This document shows positions 8,054 through 15,720 of a stretch of 23,269 nt of DNA, one piece after another. The notes beneath the pieces are model-generated. The model had not been told where the DNA came from. It saw only the letters and a list, made by a program, of their open reading frames with translations, and did not search any database. The DNA comes from Acidobacteriota bacterium (GTDB lineage Bacteria; Acidobacteriota; Aminicenantia; Aminicenantales; Aminicenantaceae). The stretch spans positions 1-23,269 of the forward strand of contig JAUWSR010000012.1 in the NCBI GenBank assembly GCA_030609975.1, in the 5' to 3' direction. Position 1 is the stretch's first letter. The number at the start of each line of letters is the position of its first letter. A program made the translations under genes and the position numbers.

Positions 8054-8085
8054 TCAGAGAGTCCTGCAGAGGAAATCTCTGATTG
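8051..8085. repeat. 35-bp palindrome between divergent genes (candidate operator)
   Basis: CAATCAGAGA at 8051-8060 and its exact reverse complement at 8076-8085 form a 10-base perfect inverted repeat. Between them a nested TCCT (8062-8065)/AGGA (8070-8073) pair surrounds GCAG, giving a nearly complete palindrome. It lies upstream of the predicted leucine-dehydrogenase promoter and overlaps the -35 of the divergent lipoprotein gene. That placement favours a DNA operator shared by both promoters over an RNA terminator. Confidence 0.55.
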
Positions 8086-8098
8086 TGAGAGATAAGTT

Positions 8099-8127
8099 TT
8101 TACATGAAAAGTTGAGTGAGGTAAAAT
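8099..8127 (+). promoter_or_regulatory. Sigma70-type promoter for the leucine-dehydrogenase-like gene
   Basis: TTTACA at 8099-8104 (5 of 6 to the -35 consensus), exactly 17 bases, then TAAAAT at 8122-8127 (5 of 6 to the -10). The predicted transcript start near 8134 leaves a leader of about 23 bases that contains the GAGGAAGGA ribosome-binding site. Confidence 0.55.
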
Positions 8128-8156
8128 GCTTTCAGTTGAGGAAGGAATATAGGCCA

Positions 8157-9476
8157 ATGAATAATAAAACAGATATCTTGCAGACCCATCCCCAGGAATT
8201 TGTGTGCTTTCTTAGAGAGGAAGGCATTAAACGTTTCTACTTTGTGTACAATCCTCAGACCCAGACTATGCAGAGTTCTCATCCCCAACTGCAGCCACTT
8301 GCCGAATTCATCCAATCCGATCCCCGGGATTTTATGCAGCATGAAGGTCTGTTCTTTCAGGTCTCGCCTGAATACGATACTCTCCAGGGTGCTTTTGTTC
8401 ATCGCACCGTTAGAGGACAGGCTGCGGGCGGTGTGCGCTATTGGGACTATCCCACGGTCGAAGACTATCTTCGCGACGGCATGCGTTTGGCCAAGGGCAT
8501 GACCCGGAAAAATGCCCTGGCCGGCTTGTGGTGGGGTGGTGGCAAGGGAGTCATGGCCAGAAATCCGGAGATCGAAACAGCGGATGAAGATATTCGTGCC
8601 TATCTGTATCGCGAATACGGAGAATTCATCAGTTCGCTGCAGGGATGTTACGTGACGGCTGAAGACGTGGGCACATCGGTTAAGGATATGTCCGACGTAT
8701 TTTCAGGGACGCGCTTCACCACCTGCATCCCCTCTGTGGTCGGAGGGAGCGGCAATCCTTCCGTGCCCACGGCCCGCGGAGTGGTGTGTGGGATGGAAGC
8801 GGCCTTGGATTTTTTAGACCAAGGAGATCTGGAGGGGAAAACCATAGGCATCCAGGGCATGGGAAATGTAGGTGGCCCCCTCATCGGATTTCTGTTCGAA
8901 AAGAATGTAAAACAGATTCTAGCCTGGGATATCGATCTGGACCTGGTCAACCAGGTCACAGCCAAGTTTCCGGACAAAAAGCTCGAAGCCGGGGCTGTGG
9001 CACGAGAAGACACCTCGATCTTTGCAGCAGAGTGCGATATCTTTTCTCCTAATGCAACCGGAGCTGTCCTCAATCCCACAACCATCCCCCTGCTCAAGGC
9101 CAAGATCGTTTGTGGGGCCGCCAACAATCAGCTGGAAGACCCGGTTCGGGATGACTTAGCCTTGTTTCAGCACAACATCCGCTACATCCCGGATTTCCTG
9201 GCCAACCGTATGGGTATCGTCAACGCCGCCAACGAGCAGTATGGTTACGTCAAGGATGATCCCCTGCTTGAGAGACACCTGCATAAGGATTGGGAGCACT
9301 CCATCTTCCAGACCACTCTACAGGTGCTGCGCAAATCGTGTTCGACAGACACTCCTACAGCCGAGATCGCCATGCGCTTAGCCGACCGGCTCTCTCTGGA
9401 GTCGCACCCCATCTTTGGCCACCGAGGTCGCCAGATCATCGCCTCCTTGGTCGCCGAAGGCTCGCACTTGGCCTAA
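8157..9476 (+). CDS. Glu/Leu/Phe/Val dehydrogenase family protein, leucine-dehydrogenase-like
   Basis: 439-residue cytosolic NAD(P)-dependent amino-acid dehydrogenase, reversibly deaminating a branched or hydrophobic amino acid to the 2-oxo acid with release of ammonium. Visible family residues are K118 (MTRKNA), catalytic K130 in WGGGKGV, D170 in TAEDVGT, the GGSGNPSVPTARGV loop, the Rossmann motif GIQGMGNVGG (231-240) followed by an acidic AWDID strand end, and CGAANNQL. The pocket segment PDFLANRMGIVN differs from the usual leucine dehydrogenase NAGG form, so the exact amino acid is uncertain. It is longer than a typical 360-residue leucine dehydrogenase because of N- and C-terminal extensions. 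ATG 8157 has GAGGAAGGA at 8138-8146; an in-frame GTG at 8085 lies in the palindrome and upstream of the promoter. Confidence 0.85.
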   Translation: MNNKTDILQTHPQEFVCFLREEGIKRFYFVYNPQTQTMQSSHPQLQPLAEFIQSDPRDFMQHEGLFFQVSPEYDTLQGAFVHRTVRGQAAGGVRYWDYPTVEDYLRDGMRLAKGMTRKNALAGLWWGGGKGVMARNPEIETADEDIRAYLYREYGEFISSLQGCYVTAEDVGTSVKDMSDVFSGTRFTTCIPSVVGGSGNPSVPTARGVVCGMEAALDFLDQGDLEGKTIGIQGMGNVGGPLIGFLFEKNVKQILAWDIDLDLVNQVTAKFPDKKLEAGAVAREDTSIFAAECDIFSPNATGAVLNPTTIPLLKAKIVCGAANNQLEDPVRDDLALFQHNIRYIPDFLANRMGIVNAANEQYGYVKDDPLLERHLHKDWEHSIFQTTLQVLRKSCSTDTPTAEIAMRLADRLSLESHPIFGHRGRQIIASLVAEGSHLA

Positions 9477-9605
9477 AAACGGAAATTATTTTCCCGTAAA
9501 ACCGAACTTTCCGCCCAAAAAAGCTGTATATATATTTGAGAGGGATGAATCCAATCTTCTTCCTTGTGCGTTTAATATAGAAATGGTAACCATGGGAGTG
9601 GCTGT

Positions 9606-10325
9606 ATGAACTACCTTATCATCGTCCTGTTGATCGGTACTATCATCTTGATTCATGAGGCCGGACATCTTCTGGCTGCAAAGCTCGGGAAGCTGCCGGT
9701 CAAGGTCTTCTCGGTAGGCTTCGGCCCACGGATCTGGGGACGTACTCGGGGGGAAACCGAATATCGCCTGTCTGTCATTCCTGTCGGGGGATACGTTCTT
9801 CCTGACATCCAGGAACCCGAAGATTATTTTAACTTTTCCATAAAAAGCCGGATCGGATTTTCTTTAGGCGGCCCGCTGGCCAATCTGACTGCCGCCCTGG
9901 TTTGCCTGTTTATCCTGGACGTCGTGGCGGTGGGATTTCGCTTCCCAACGGTTTTTCTTTTTCCTTTTCGGCAGTTGGCCGATCTGACAGGACAGATCGT
10001 TATGGTGATCCCTTCTCTGTTCCAGAACCCGGATCAGCTATCCGGTGTAGTGGGGATCGTAGCGGCTGGGGGCCAGCAGACAGCTTTGGACCTTAGTAAA
10101 CTTCTGATATGGGCGGCTTTATTGAATATCAACCTGGCTTTGCTGAATCTGCTGCCTTTGATGCCCCTCGATGGCGGAAAGATCGTGATGGATATTCTGC
10201 CTGCTCTCTACCCGCCCCTCCGGCGCCTGCACATCCCCTTGGCTCTAACGGGGTGGGCCTTGATCATCGTCCTGATGATCTATGTCACCATCCATGATGT
10301 GACCCGACTTTTAGGCTTTGTCTGA
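9606..10325 (+). CDS. M50-family (site-2 protease-like) membrane metalloprotease without PDZ domain
   Basis: 239-residue integral membrane zinc protease. HEAGH at residues 17-21 lies in the first helix and supplies two metal ligands and the catalytic Glu; D189 in LPLMPLDGG supplies the third ligand. GFGPRIWG and the VIPVGGYV strand are typical of the family. About four membrane segments are visible. RseP-type enzymes of about 450 residues carry periplasmic PDZ domains between the two active-site segments; here that region is too short and no PDZ is seen. GGGAG near 9594-9598 precedes ATG 9606. Such proteases usually cleave transmembrane anti-sigma factors or signal peptides; no sigma or anti-sigma gene is adjacent, so the substrate is unknown. 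The gene stands alone after the dehydrogenase, 129 bases away. Confidence 0.85.
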   Translation: MNYLIIVLLIGTIILIHEAGHLLAAKLGKLPVKVFSVGFGPRIWGRTRGETEYRLSVIPVGGYVLPDIQEPEDYFNFSIKSRIGFSLGGPLANLTAALVCLFILDVVAVGFRFPTVFLFPFRQLADLTGQIVMVIPSLFQNPDQLSGVVGIVAAGGQQTALDLSKLLIWAALLNINLALLNLLPLMPLDGGKIVMDILPALYPPLRRLHIPLALTGWALIIVLMIYVTIHDVTRLLGFV

Positions 10326-10339
10326 AAATCTAAAAATGA

Positions 10340-10640
10340 TCACTCGTATTTGAGGGCGCTTGCGGGATTCCCGTGGGCGGCTTTAAGGGTCCGGTAGCTG
10401 ATGGACAAGAAAGCAATACCAATGGTTATAAGTATTGATGCAAGAAAATAGACAGGATGAAGGCTGATCCGAAAGGCAAAATTCTGCAGCCAGCGGAACA
10501 TGACGTAATAAGCTAGAGGGCAGGCTATTGGGATGGCTATGCCTACGAGTATCACCACTTCCTTGGATAAAAGAGCCACAATCCATAATTTGACCGGCTG
10601 GCCGCCTTCTGCTATAAAACTTTTGCAGAATAACGATTCT
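10340..10640 (-). pseudogene. Relic of an FtsX/MacB-like ABC permease (C-terminal piece)
   Basis: The minus strand encodes about 85 residues, running from VKLWIVALLSKE through YYVMFRWLQNFAFRI to NPASALKYE and a TGA at 10342-10340. They align with the last 85 residues of the permease at the left edge of the window (LVWLLSREF, WLQNFAFRT, NPIDSLRYE). Upstream, a neighbouring frame ends in AKVL followed by TAG (10614-10612), matching the conserved RKVLG region with a stop in place of Gly and a shift of frame. Nothing upstream of that is recognisable. It is therefore a truncated, frameshifted remnant and not a working gene. It lies in the 367-base gap between the M50 protease and the flavoprotein gene, which otherwise holds only the latter's AGGAG ribosome-binding site. 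Confidence 0.75.
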
Positions 10641-10692
10641 CCCCAAGAATTGTCGGTCTTCCTGAGGGAGGTCCAATAAAAGGAGACACAAC

Positions 10693-11271
10693 ATGAAAGT
10701 ACTGGGAGTCAACGGAAGTCCCCGTAAACAGGGCAATACGGCCCACATGATCCAGGAAGTCTTTAAGGTCCTTGAGGCCGAAGGCATCGAAACAGAGCTG
10801 TTCCAACTGGGGGGAAACCTGATCCGCGGGTGCACAGGCTGTCGCACCTGTTACCAGCGTCAGAACCAAAAGTGTGTGTTTGAAGACGATGTGATGAATT
10901 CCTGTATTGCCAAGATGGTCGAGGCCGATGGTATCATCCTGGGATCTCCCACCTATTTTGCCGACTTGACAGCCGAATTGAAAGCGCTTATCGACCGTTC
11001 CGGTTACGTTGGACTCTCCAACGGAGGGTTATTCCGCCGCAAAGTCGGTGCCGCGGTTGTGGCTGTGCGGCGTGCGGGAGCGATCCATGTATTCGATTCC
11101 ATCAACCACTTTTTTCAGATCAGCCAAATGGTGATTCCTGGCTCATGCTATTGGAACCTGGCTGTGGCCAGAGATCTGGGAGAATTTGAGTTGGACGAGG
11201 AGGGTGTTCGTACCATGCAGATATTGGGCCAGAATATGGCATGGCTGCTCAAGAAGCTGTGCAGGAATTAG
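10693..11271 (+). CDS. Flavodoxin-fold NAD(P)H-dependent reductase, iron-sulfur flavoprotein type
   Basis: 192-residue cytosolic flavoprotein. The FMN-phosphate loop GSPRKQGNT (residues 9-17) opens the flavodoxin-like fold, and GSPTYFADLTAELKALIDR forms the second flavin-binding loop and dimer interface. Between them, GCTGCRTCYQRQNQKC has the compact cysteine cluster typical of archaeal and anaerobic-bacterial iron-sulfur flavoproteins, which bind 4Fe-4S and shuttle electrons or detoxify oxygen species. The spacing here (Cys-x2-Cys-x2-Cys then Cys) may support a cluster, but this cannot be proved from sequence. AAAAGGAGACACAAC precedes the ATG, an excellent ribosome-binding site. The DUF1697 gene follows 26 bases downstream and may be co-transcribed. 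Confidence 0.88.
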   Translation: MKVLGVNGSPRKQGNTAHMIQEVFKVLEAEGIETELFQLGGNLIRGCTGCRTCYQRQNQKCVFEDDVMNSCIAKMVEADGIILGSPTYFADLTAELKALIDRSGYVGLSNGGLFRRKVGAAVVAVRRAGAIHVFDSINHFFQISQMVIPGSCYWNLAVARDLGEFELDEEGVRTMQILGQNMAWLLKKLCRN

Positions 11272-11297
11272 CGCGTGTCCTTTGAGATAGATTAGCG

Positions 11298-11843
11298 ATG
11301 AAAAATTATATTTCCATGCTTCGTGGCATAAATGTAAGCGGGCAAAAAAGGATCAAGATGGAGGAGCTGAAATCCCTGTATGAGGCTTTGGAGTTACAAA
11401 ATGTCCACACCTACATCCAAAGCGGAAATGTTGTGTTTCAGAGCCAAAATCCCGATACGGCTGGACTGTCTAAAAAAATCGAAGCCAGCATAGAGGAGCA
11501 TTTTGGTTACTTTGTTTCTGTTGTGATCCGCAGCAAAAGCGAGCTGCGGTTTGTCCTGGATCACAATCCCTTTTTAAGAGAAAGAAACGAAGACATCACC
11601 AAACTCTATGTCACCTTTTTGTCTCAAACTGCCAGCCAAGCCGCCCTGAATGAACTGAGCTCAATAGCTGACAAATACGACGAGCTTCGTGCTCTTGGTA
11701 AAGAAATCTATCTTTTCTGCCCCCATGGATACGGCAGGACTAAGTTCTCGAACAAATTTTTCGAGAGGAAGCTAAAGGTTTCCGCTACCACCAGGAACTG
11801 GAAAACAGTGCAGAGGCTGTATAAGATAGTCGACGAAAATTAG
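11298..11843 (+). CDS. DUF1697 family protein
   Basis: 181-residue small cytosolic protein that begins with the family hallmark YISMLRGINVSGQKRIKM and continues with the conserved THYIQSGNVVF-like block (here TYIQSGNVVF, about residues 38-47). The later region, LYVTFLSQ, then KEIYLFCPHGYGRTKFSNKFFERKL, and final TTRNWKTVQRL, is also typical of DUF1697. The family is widespread in bacteria and often travels singly; its biochemical role is not established. No signal peptide or membrane segment is present. The ribosome-binding site is weak (GAGATAG). The gene ends in front of a decayed region on the opposite strand. Confidence 0.9.
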   Translation: MKNYISMLRGINVSGQKRIKMEELKSLYEALELQNVHTYIQSGNVVFQSQNPDTAGLSKKIEASIEEHFGYFVSVVIRSKSELRFVLDHNPFLRERNEDITKLYVTFLSQTASQAALNELSSIADKYDELRALGKEIYLFCPHGYGRTKFSNKFFERKLKVSATTRNWKTVQRLYKIVDEN

Positions 11844-11859
11844 TTGAGATTTAGTTTTA

Positions 11860-12330
11860 TGAAATATATTTTCATCCGACCTTAAGTCTTCTTCTCTTTT
11901 TTTCTGTAAGAAAATGGTCGTGTTTTTCGTTAGCTCTTGGAGAACATCCTTTTCTGGTTTTTCGGCCTCCTTTTCCAAATTGGCCAGTCGAGTTCTTTTC
12001 CATACTTCATAACCTGCAGCTCCACCATTTCACAATCGATCTCCGATTTCCAGTGTTTGCAGGTATTCAGCCGGTCTATCATCAAGTCTTCGATTCCAAC
12101 GATCTGGCATTGGAGATCTGTCCCGAGCTCGACAATTTCTAAGGGAGAATCTTCACCCAAAGCCTCATGTAGGGTGTCCCTATCTGCCTAGGTAAGGTCG
12201 ATCTCTGCTGTAAAACAAACTTCCCTGCTCTTATCTTTACCCTCAATAAAATTATTGCTGGATATAGTAAGGGCTGGCAAATCACATTGTGTGAAAATGA
12301 TATGCTTATTCTGAAAAAGCGTCTTTCAGA
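11860..12330 (-). pseudogene. Decayed nucleotidyltransferase-like gene
   Basis: Read on the minus strand from about 12330, a protein-like frame runs KHIIFTQCDLPALTISS ... REVCFTAEIDLT. It hits a TAG at 12190-12188, then continues in the same frame as ADRDTLHEALG ... GIEDLMIDRLNTCKHWKSE ... MKYGKELDW. Near 11980 a one-base shift is needed to continue with LEKEAEKPEKDVLQELTK. The pieces resemble the C-terminal half of nucleotidyltransferase-like proteins of the DUF6036/AbiEii type (recognised by pattern, not searched); the N-terminal catalytic part is absent. One nonsense codon plus one frameshift and a missing front end mark it as a relic. Its front end is replaced by the 3' end of the GHKL ATPase gene. 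The gap 11844-12305 holds nothing else clear. Confidence 0.55.
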
Positions 12331-13781
12331 AGTTTGCTCTGGCGGTTGAATGCCAGGCGCGGACTTCGGGTTTCATGCATCAGCGAGATTTCCTGGGTTA
12401 GGAGCCTGGCGATATACATGGTGTAGGTGGCGGCCTTTTGAGATTCCCGTTTGAATAGCGGATGGTCACGGTTGATGTAGACGATGTTTCCTTCCGCGAA
12501 GCACTCCGGGCCGGATTCTCCAAAGAAATCCAAGCAAACGGATACGCTGCTCTCTCCCATCTGCATACGGCGGACAATGGCGTTTGGAGTGATTTTTTTC
12601 ACAAGAGGATTGCGTCTTTTCTTTTGTTTTGGATTAGGTTTGCTGCGAAGAGAGGTCCCAGGTTCTATCTCAATTTCCTTTTTAGCACGATCCGGCGTAT
12701 TCTCAAATACCGCCCCTGTCCCTGTCTCTTCATCGTCTCCGTAAGGGATGGGACCAAAAGGCGAAAGGTCGGGATTTTTGGCTAAAGATTTATGGATGCG
12801 CTGAAGGGCCTCCCTTACCACTCGGCCTGCACGCCGGTCTTCTCTCCGGTCAGCGTCTTTGCCAAGGATTTTCTTGATCTGCGCGATAACCTTCTCCATC
12901 ACCTTTAGAAATTCCTGGTATTCCTGCGAATCGATCACGAAGTTGGAGCGGTCACTGGTTATGGGTAAAAAGTCAGCGCTTATTTCCCCACGAATGCGAG
13001 AAACCACTTTTCCCCATGTCTCCATCCCAAAAAGTGCTCTCCGTATGGTTACGCCTTTGACCTTAATCTCAATTCCAAGCTCCTTGAGGGAGGACATGGC
13101 CGAAGGGGTAATCACGATCTCCCCGGAGATGGGCCCGAATTTGCACCCTTCCAGCACCGGGATTCTGCGGCCGGCAAGGCTGAGTGGATAGAGCCGCCGT
13201 TTATTGACATACACCTCGAAATGGGGTGCTTTCAGGGGGACACTCTCCATCAGCTTCTTTTCGACCTCTTCGGGATCGAAACTTTTAGAAAGGCCGGAAA
13301 GAATCACGGCTGTACCGTCTTCTTTGTCATGGTCGGCCGCTAGAATCTCCATCGGAAGATGCCATGCGTCCTCATCCGCCTGCCAGTGTTCTTTGTCGAA
13401 GATGACACGAGCTGCGAAGTTTTTGTGCTGTGTGAGCACCTCGAACCGTGAAGCGGCAGCCAGAGAGGCGAACTTGCCGATGCCGAACTGTCCGATTCGC
13501 ACACGTCCGTACCGGGAGGATCGTGAGTGTAAAACTTTTTCTTCTGATCCGATGTTGAAATACTGTTTTAATCCTTCCAGATCCATCCCCGAACCGTTAT
13601 CAATCACTTTAATCTGATCTGGAGCCAATTCGACATCAACCCGGGTGGCGTCGGCGTCATAGGCGTTGTTGACGAGCTCGCGCAGGAGTTCGATGCTTTC
13701 GGTGTAAAGTCGTTCACCTATGGTGACGATATGACGCTTATCGACAGTAACTTCAAGATACCGCTTTTCCTTTACACTCAT
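12306..13781 (-). CDS. GHKL (Hsp90-like) ATPase domain protein
   Basis: 491-residue cytosolic protein with an N-terminal GHKL ATP-binding fold. The N box is E35-LVNNAYDADA, the G1 box is D61 in VIDNGSGMD, and the G2 box is RIGQFGIGKFA (95-105). This arrangement is shared by Hsp90, MutL and MORC-type proteins. A transducer-like region follows to about residue 320, ending in RSNFVID, then a charged, basic linker (PKQKKRRNPLVKK) and a small conserved C-terminal domain with YINRDHPLF. It resembles stand-alone Hsp90-like ATPases annotated only as ATP-binding proteins; no client or DNA target is known. ATG 13781 is used, with AGGAG about 9 bases upstream; a GTG at 13784 is equally possible. It lies 41 bases behind the M14 carboxypeptidase gene and probably shares its transcript. 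Confidence 0.82.
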   Translation of the reverse strand: MSVKEKRYLEVTVDKRHIVTIGERLYTESIELLRELVNNAYDADATRVDVELAPDQIKVIDNGSGMDLEGLKQYFNIGSEEKVLHSRSSRYGRVRIGQFGIGKFASLAAASRFEVLTQHKNFAARVIFDKEHWQADEDAWHLPMEILAADHDKEDGTAVILSGLSKSFDPEEVEKKLMESVPLKAPHFEVYVNKRRLYPLSLAGRRIPVLEGCKFGPISGEIVITPSAMSSLKELGIEIKVKGVTIRRALFGMETWGKVVSRIRGEISADFLPITSDRSNFVIDSQEYQEFLKVMEKVIAQIKKILGKDADRREDRRAGRVVREALQRIHKSLAKNPDLSPFGPIPYGDDEETGTGAVFENTPDRAKKEIEIEPGTSLRSKPNPKQKKRRNPLVKKITPNAIVRRMQMGESSVSVCLDFFGESGPECFAEGNIVYINRDHPLFKRESQKAATYTMYIARLLTQEISLMHETRSPRLAFNRQSKLLKDAFSE

Positions 13782-13822
13782 CACCTTAAACTCCTATTGG
13801 CAAAACAGATATCCTCGGGCTT

Positions 13823-15577
13823 TTACTTCAATTCGATGGTCTTCGTATCTGTTCCGGCTTTTTCGGAAACGGCTTTGATGACAGCTTGGGGGCGGCCGCT
13901 CCCTGTAGCTTCTACCACCCACTCCACTTTCTGGACAGGGGAAGCCGAACGGGGCGTAGTTCCTGAGAGGTGGCCCAGGTCGACGATCTTCTTGCCGGAG
14001 AAGAGAGAGGCGCCCTTGAGTTCTAGGGTGACTTTGACCGGCCTGGCTGTCTGGTTATCGATGGCATGCTGGGAGATATTGGTGGGCAGGTAACCCTGAT
14101 TCTGGATGTGAGCGGTTATCTTGTAGTAACCCGCCTTGCCCGCTGTCACAGTGACATCGGTGATTCTCAGCAGGGGAGACATGGAGGCCAGATACAGATT
14201 CCATTGTGTGTGTTTGACCAGGAACTCATCGTATTTGGGACCCGGTGTGCACATCACGCTGGTGTAAGTTTTGTACTTGGGATTGTAGAGTTTGCGGGTA
14301 AAACCCCCGATCTCCACTTTGCCCAACTGGGGATGGTCAAAGGGTTTCCAGTCGATAAAGACCTTGCCCCCCATCTCTTCATCGTTCCATTTGAGCTGCT
14401 CGACCTCACTGACGCGGCCGTCCTCGTCGTAGTCACAGAAGGGGACCAATGAACCCATCTCCGGAACCCAACTGTAGACTCCCATATGGTCATAGGCCCA
14501 ACCGATCATCACACCCCAGATGGCTCCAGATCTTGGAGGTCCGCTACGGCCGTAGACGTTGCGCACCGGCTGTTTGTTCAGGATCTCGGAGTACTTGTTC
14601 CCGAAGGTCCGGAAGATGGCTTCATCCTGCTGTGGAAAGGGATCTTCGACTCCGGTGGCGGGATCGAACCAGCGGTTGGTGGGGGGACGGTAGAGGAAAT
14701 TGCCTGCCATATGGTGGTTGACGAGTCCTGTCATATTGGTGTGCTTGAACAGGAACTCGGCCACAGCCCGCGTTTCCGGTTCGGAAAGAGGATAGCGTCC
14801 TGAGCCGCGTTGGACGTATTCCTGCTGCCAACGCGAGGGCCAGTTGCGGTTGATGTCCAGGCCGCCCACGCCGTCTTCATTGAAGCGGCCGTCGTTGTCG
14901 TTATCGATCCCTTCACTGTAGACCAGCCATTCTCCCTTTTCATCTTCCTGGCGGCGCACCATAAGCCTAGGATCTTCGCTCGAGGTGTTCATGGTTCCCA
15001 GTTCGCTTTTTACTCTCATTTGGGTCAAGTAGCCGTCCCCATTCAGGTCTTCTCCGGGATCTTCATCCAGGAGCCCGTCTCTGTCCGAATCGTGAGGACG
15101 CACACTGCTGCGCATGCTGTCTGGTTTCGTAAGATAATGATCGGATCCATCCGGGTTAAGTTTGGGCATGATGTAGATCGTGCGAGTGTCCACAAGTTCG
15201 GTGATAAAATCGTTCTTGCCGTACTCCGTGATCAAGGTCTCAATATTCTTCAGACATACGGCTGCGCCCATGACCTCGCTGGAGTGCAGGTTGCCGTCGA
15301 TCCAGAAACCGGGTTTTTCCAGGCATTTCCCGATGTCCTGATTTGTGATCACCAAGACCAACAGATCCTGCCCCAAGTAGCTCTTGCCGATCGTGTGCAG
15401 CTTGGTGATCTTGGGGTAGGCCTTGGTGACATCTTCCAGATATTTGACCACTTCGGTGAAAGTATAGTTGTGATCGAAGGTGAGCTTGGCCACTGCAGCG
15501 GAGATCGGGGATACAGTCATCCCCAGGATGGCCACAGCCAGCAAAGTTATTCCGAAAAAGCGACATGTTTTAAGCAT
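13823..15577 (-). CDS. Secreted M14 zinc carboxypeptidase with embedded calcium-loop motifs
   Basis: 584-residue exported peptidase that removes C-terminal residues from peptides. It has an N-terminal signal peptide (about residues 1-28, ending near SAA). Zinc ligands are H98 and E101 in NLHSSE and a His in LVNHHMAG (H288/H289); NPDG (141-144) and NRNW (243-246) are substrate-binding elements, and E373 in WVPEMG is the likely catalytic Glu. Four DxDxDG-type loops interrupt the catalytic domain: DSDRDG (163-168), DLNGDG (177-182), DNDNDG (225-230) and DYDEDG (382-387), suggesting calcium-stabilised insertions. The last 110 residues form a beta-sandwich-like extension. ATG 15577 is preceded by GGAGGG at ideal spacing; the open frame to 15670 is non-coding leader that contains the promoter. 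Confidence 0.9.
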   Translation of the reverse strand: MLKTCRFFGITLLAVAILGMTVSPISAAVAKLTFDHNYTFTEVVKYLEDVTKAYPKITKLHTIGKSYLGQDLLVLVITNQDIGKCLEKPGFWIDGNLHSSEVMGAAVCLKNIETLITEYGKNDFITELVDTRTIYIMPKLNPDGSDHYLTKPDSMRSSVRPHDSDRDGLLDEDPGEDLNGDGYLTQMRVKSELGTMNTSSEDPRLMVRRQEDEKGEWLVYSEGIDNDNDGRFNEDGVGGLDINRNWPSRWQQEYVQRGSGRYPLSEPETRAVAEFLFKHTNMTGLVNHHMAGNFLYRPPTNRWFDPATGVEDPFPQQDEAIFRTFGNKYSEILNKQPVRNVYGRSGPPRSGAIWGVMIGWAYDHMGVYSWVPEMGSLVPFCDYDEDGRVSEVEQLKWNDEEMGGKVFIDWKPFDHPQLGKVEIGGFTRKLYNPKYKTYTSVMCTPGPKYDEFLVKHTQWNLYLASMSPLLRITDVTVTAGKAGYYKITAHIQNQGYLPTNISQHAIDNQTARPVKVTLELKGASLFSGKKIVDLGHLSGTTPRSASPVQKVEWVVEATGSGRPQAVIKAVSEKAGTDTKTIELK

Positions 15578-15614
15578 AAATTCCCTCCAAAAAAATTCAT
15601 GTTGTTGTGCGCTG

Positions 15615-15643
15615 TTTATATCACAGCCTAAAAAAGCGGTCAA
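15615..15643 (-). promoter_or_regulatory. Sigma70-type promoter for the carboxypeptidase/GHKL ATPase pair
   Basis: On the minus strand, TTGACC (15643-15638, 5 of 6 to the -35) is followed after exactly 17 bases by TATAAA (15620-15615, 5 of 6 to the -10). The predicted start near 15608 gives a leader of about 30 bases containing GGAGGG. It separates this transcript from the MFS-containing operon that ends at 15721. Confidence 0.55.
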
Positions 15644-15720
15644 TTCCTCCTCACACCAGAAAATAATCACTTATCACGGAAATGGCGATGCAGGTATAGA
15701 TTTTCACAGAATAAAGGTAT

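Noticed and set aside
14810..15631. 273-codon open frame on the plus strand
   Set aside because: It lies antisense to the M14 carboxypeptidase, whose catalytic motifs, signal peptide and ribosome-binding site are clear; its translation shows no family motifs.
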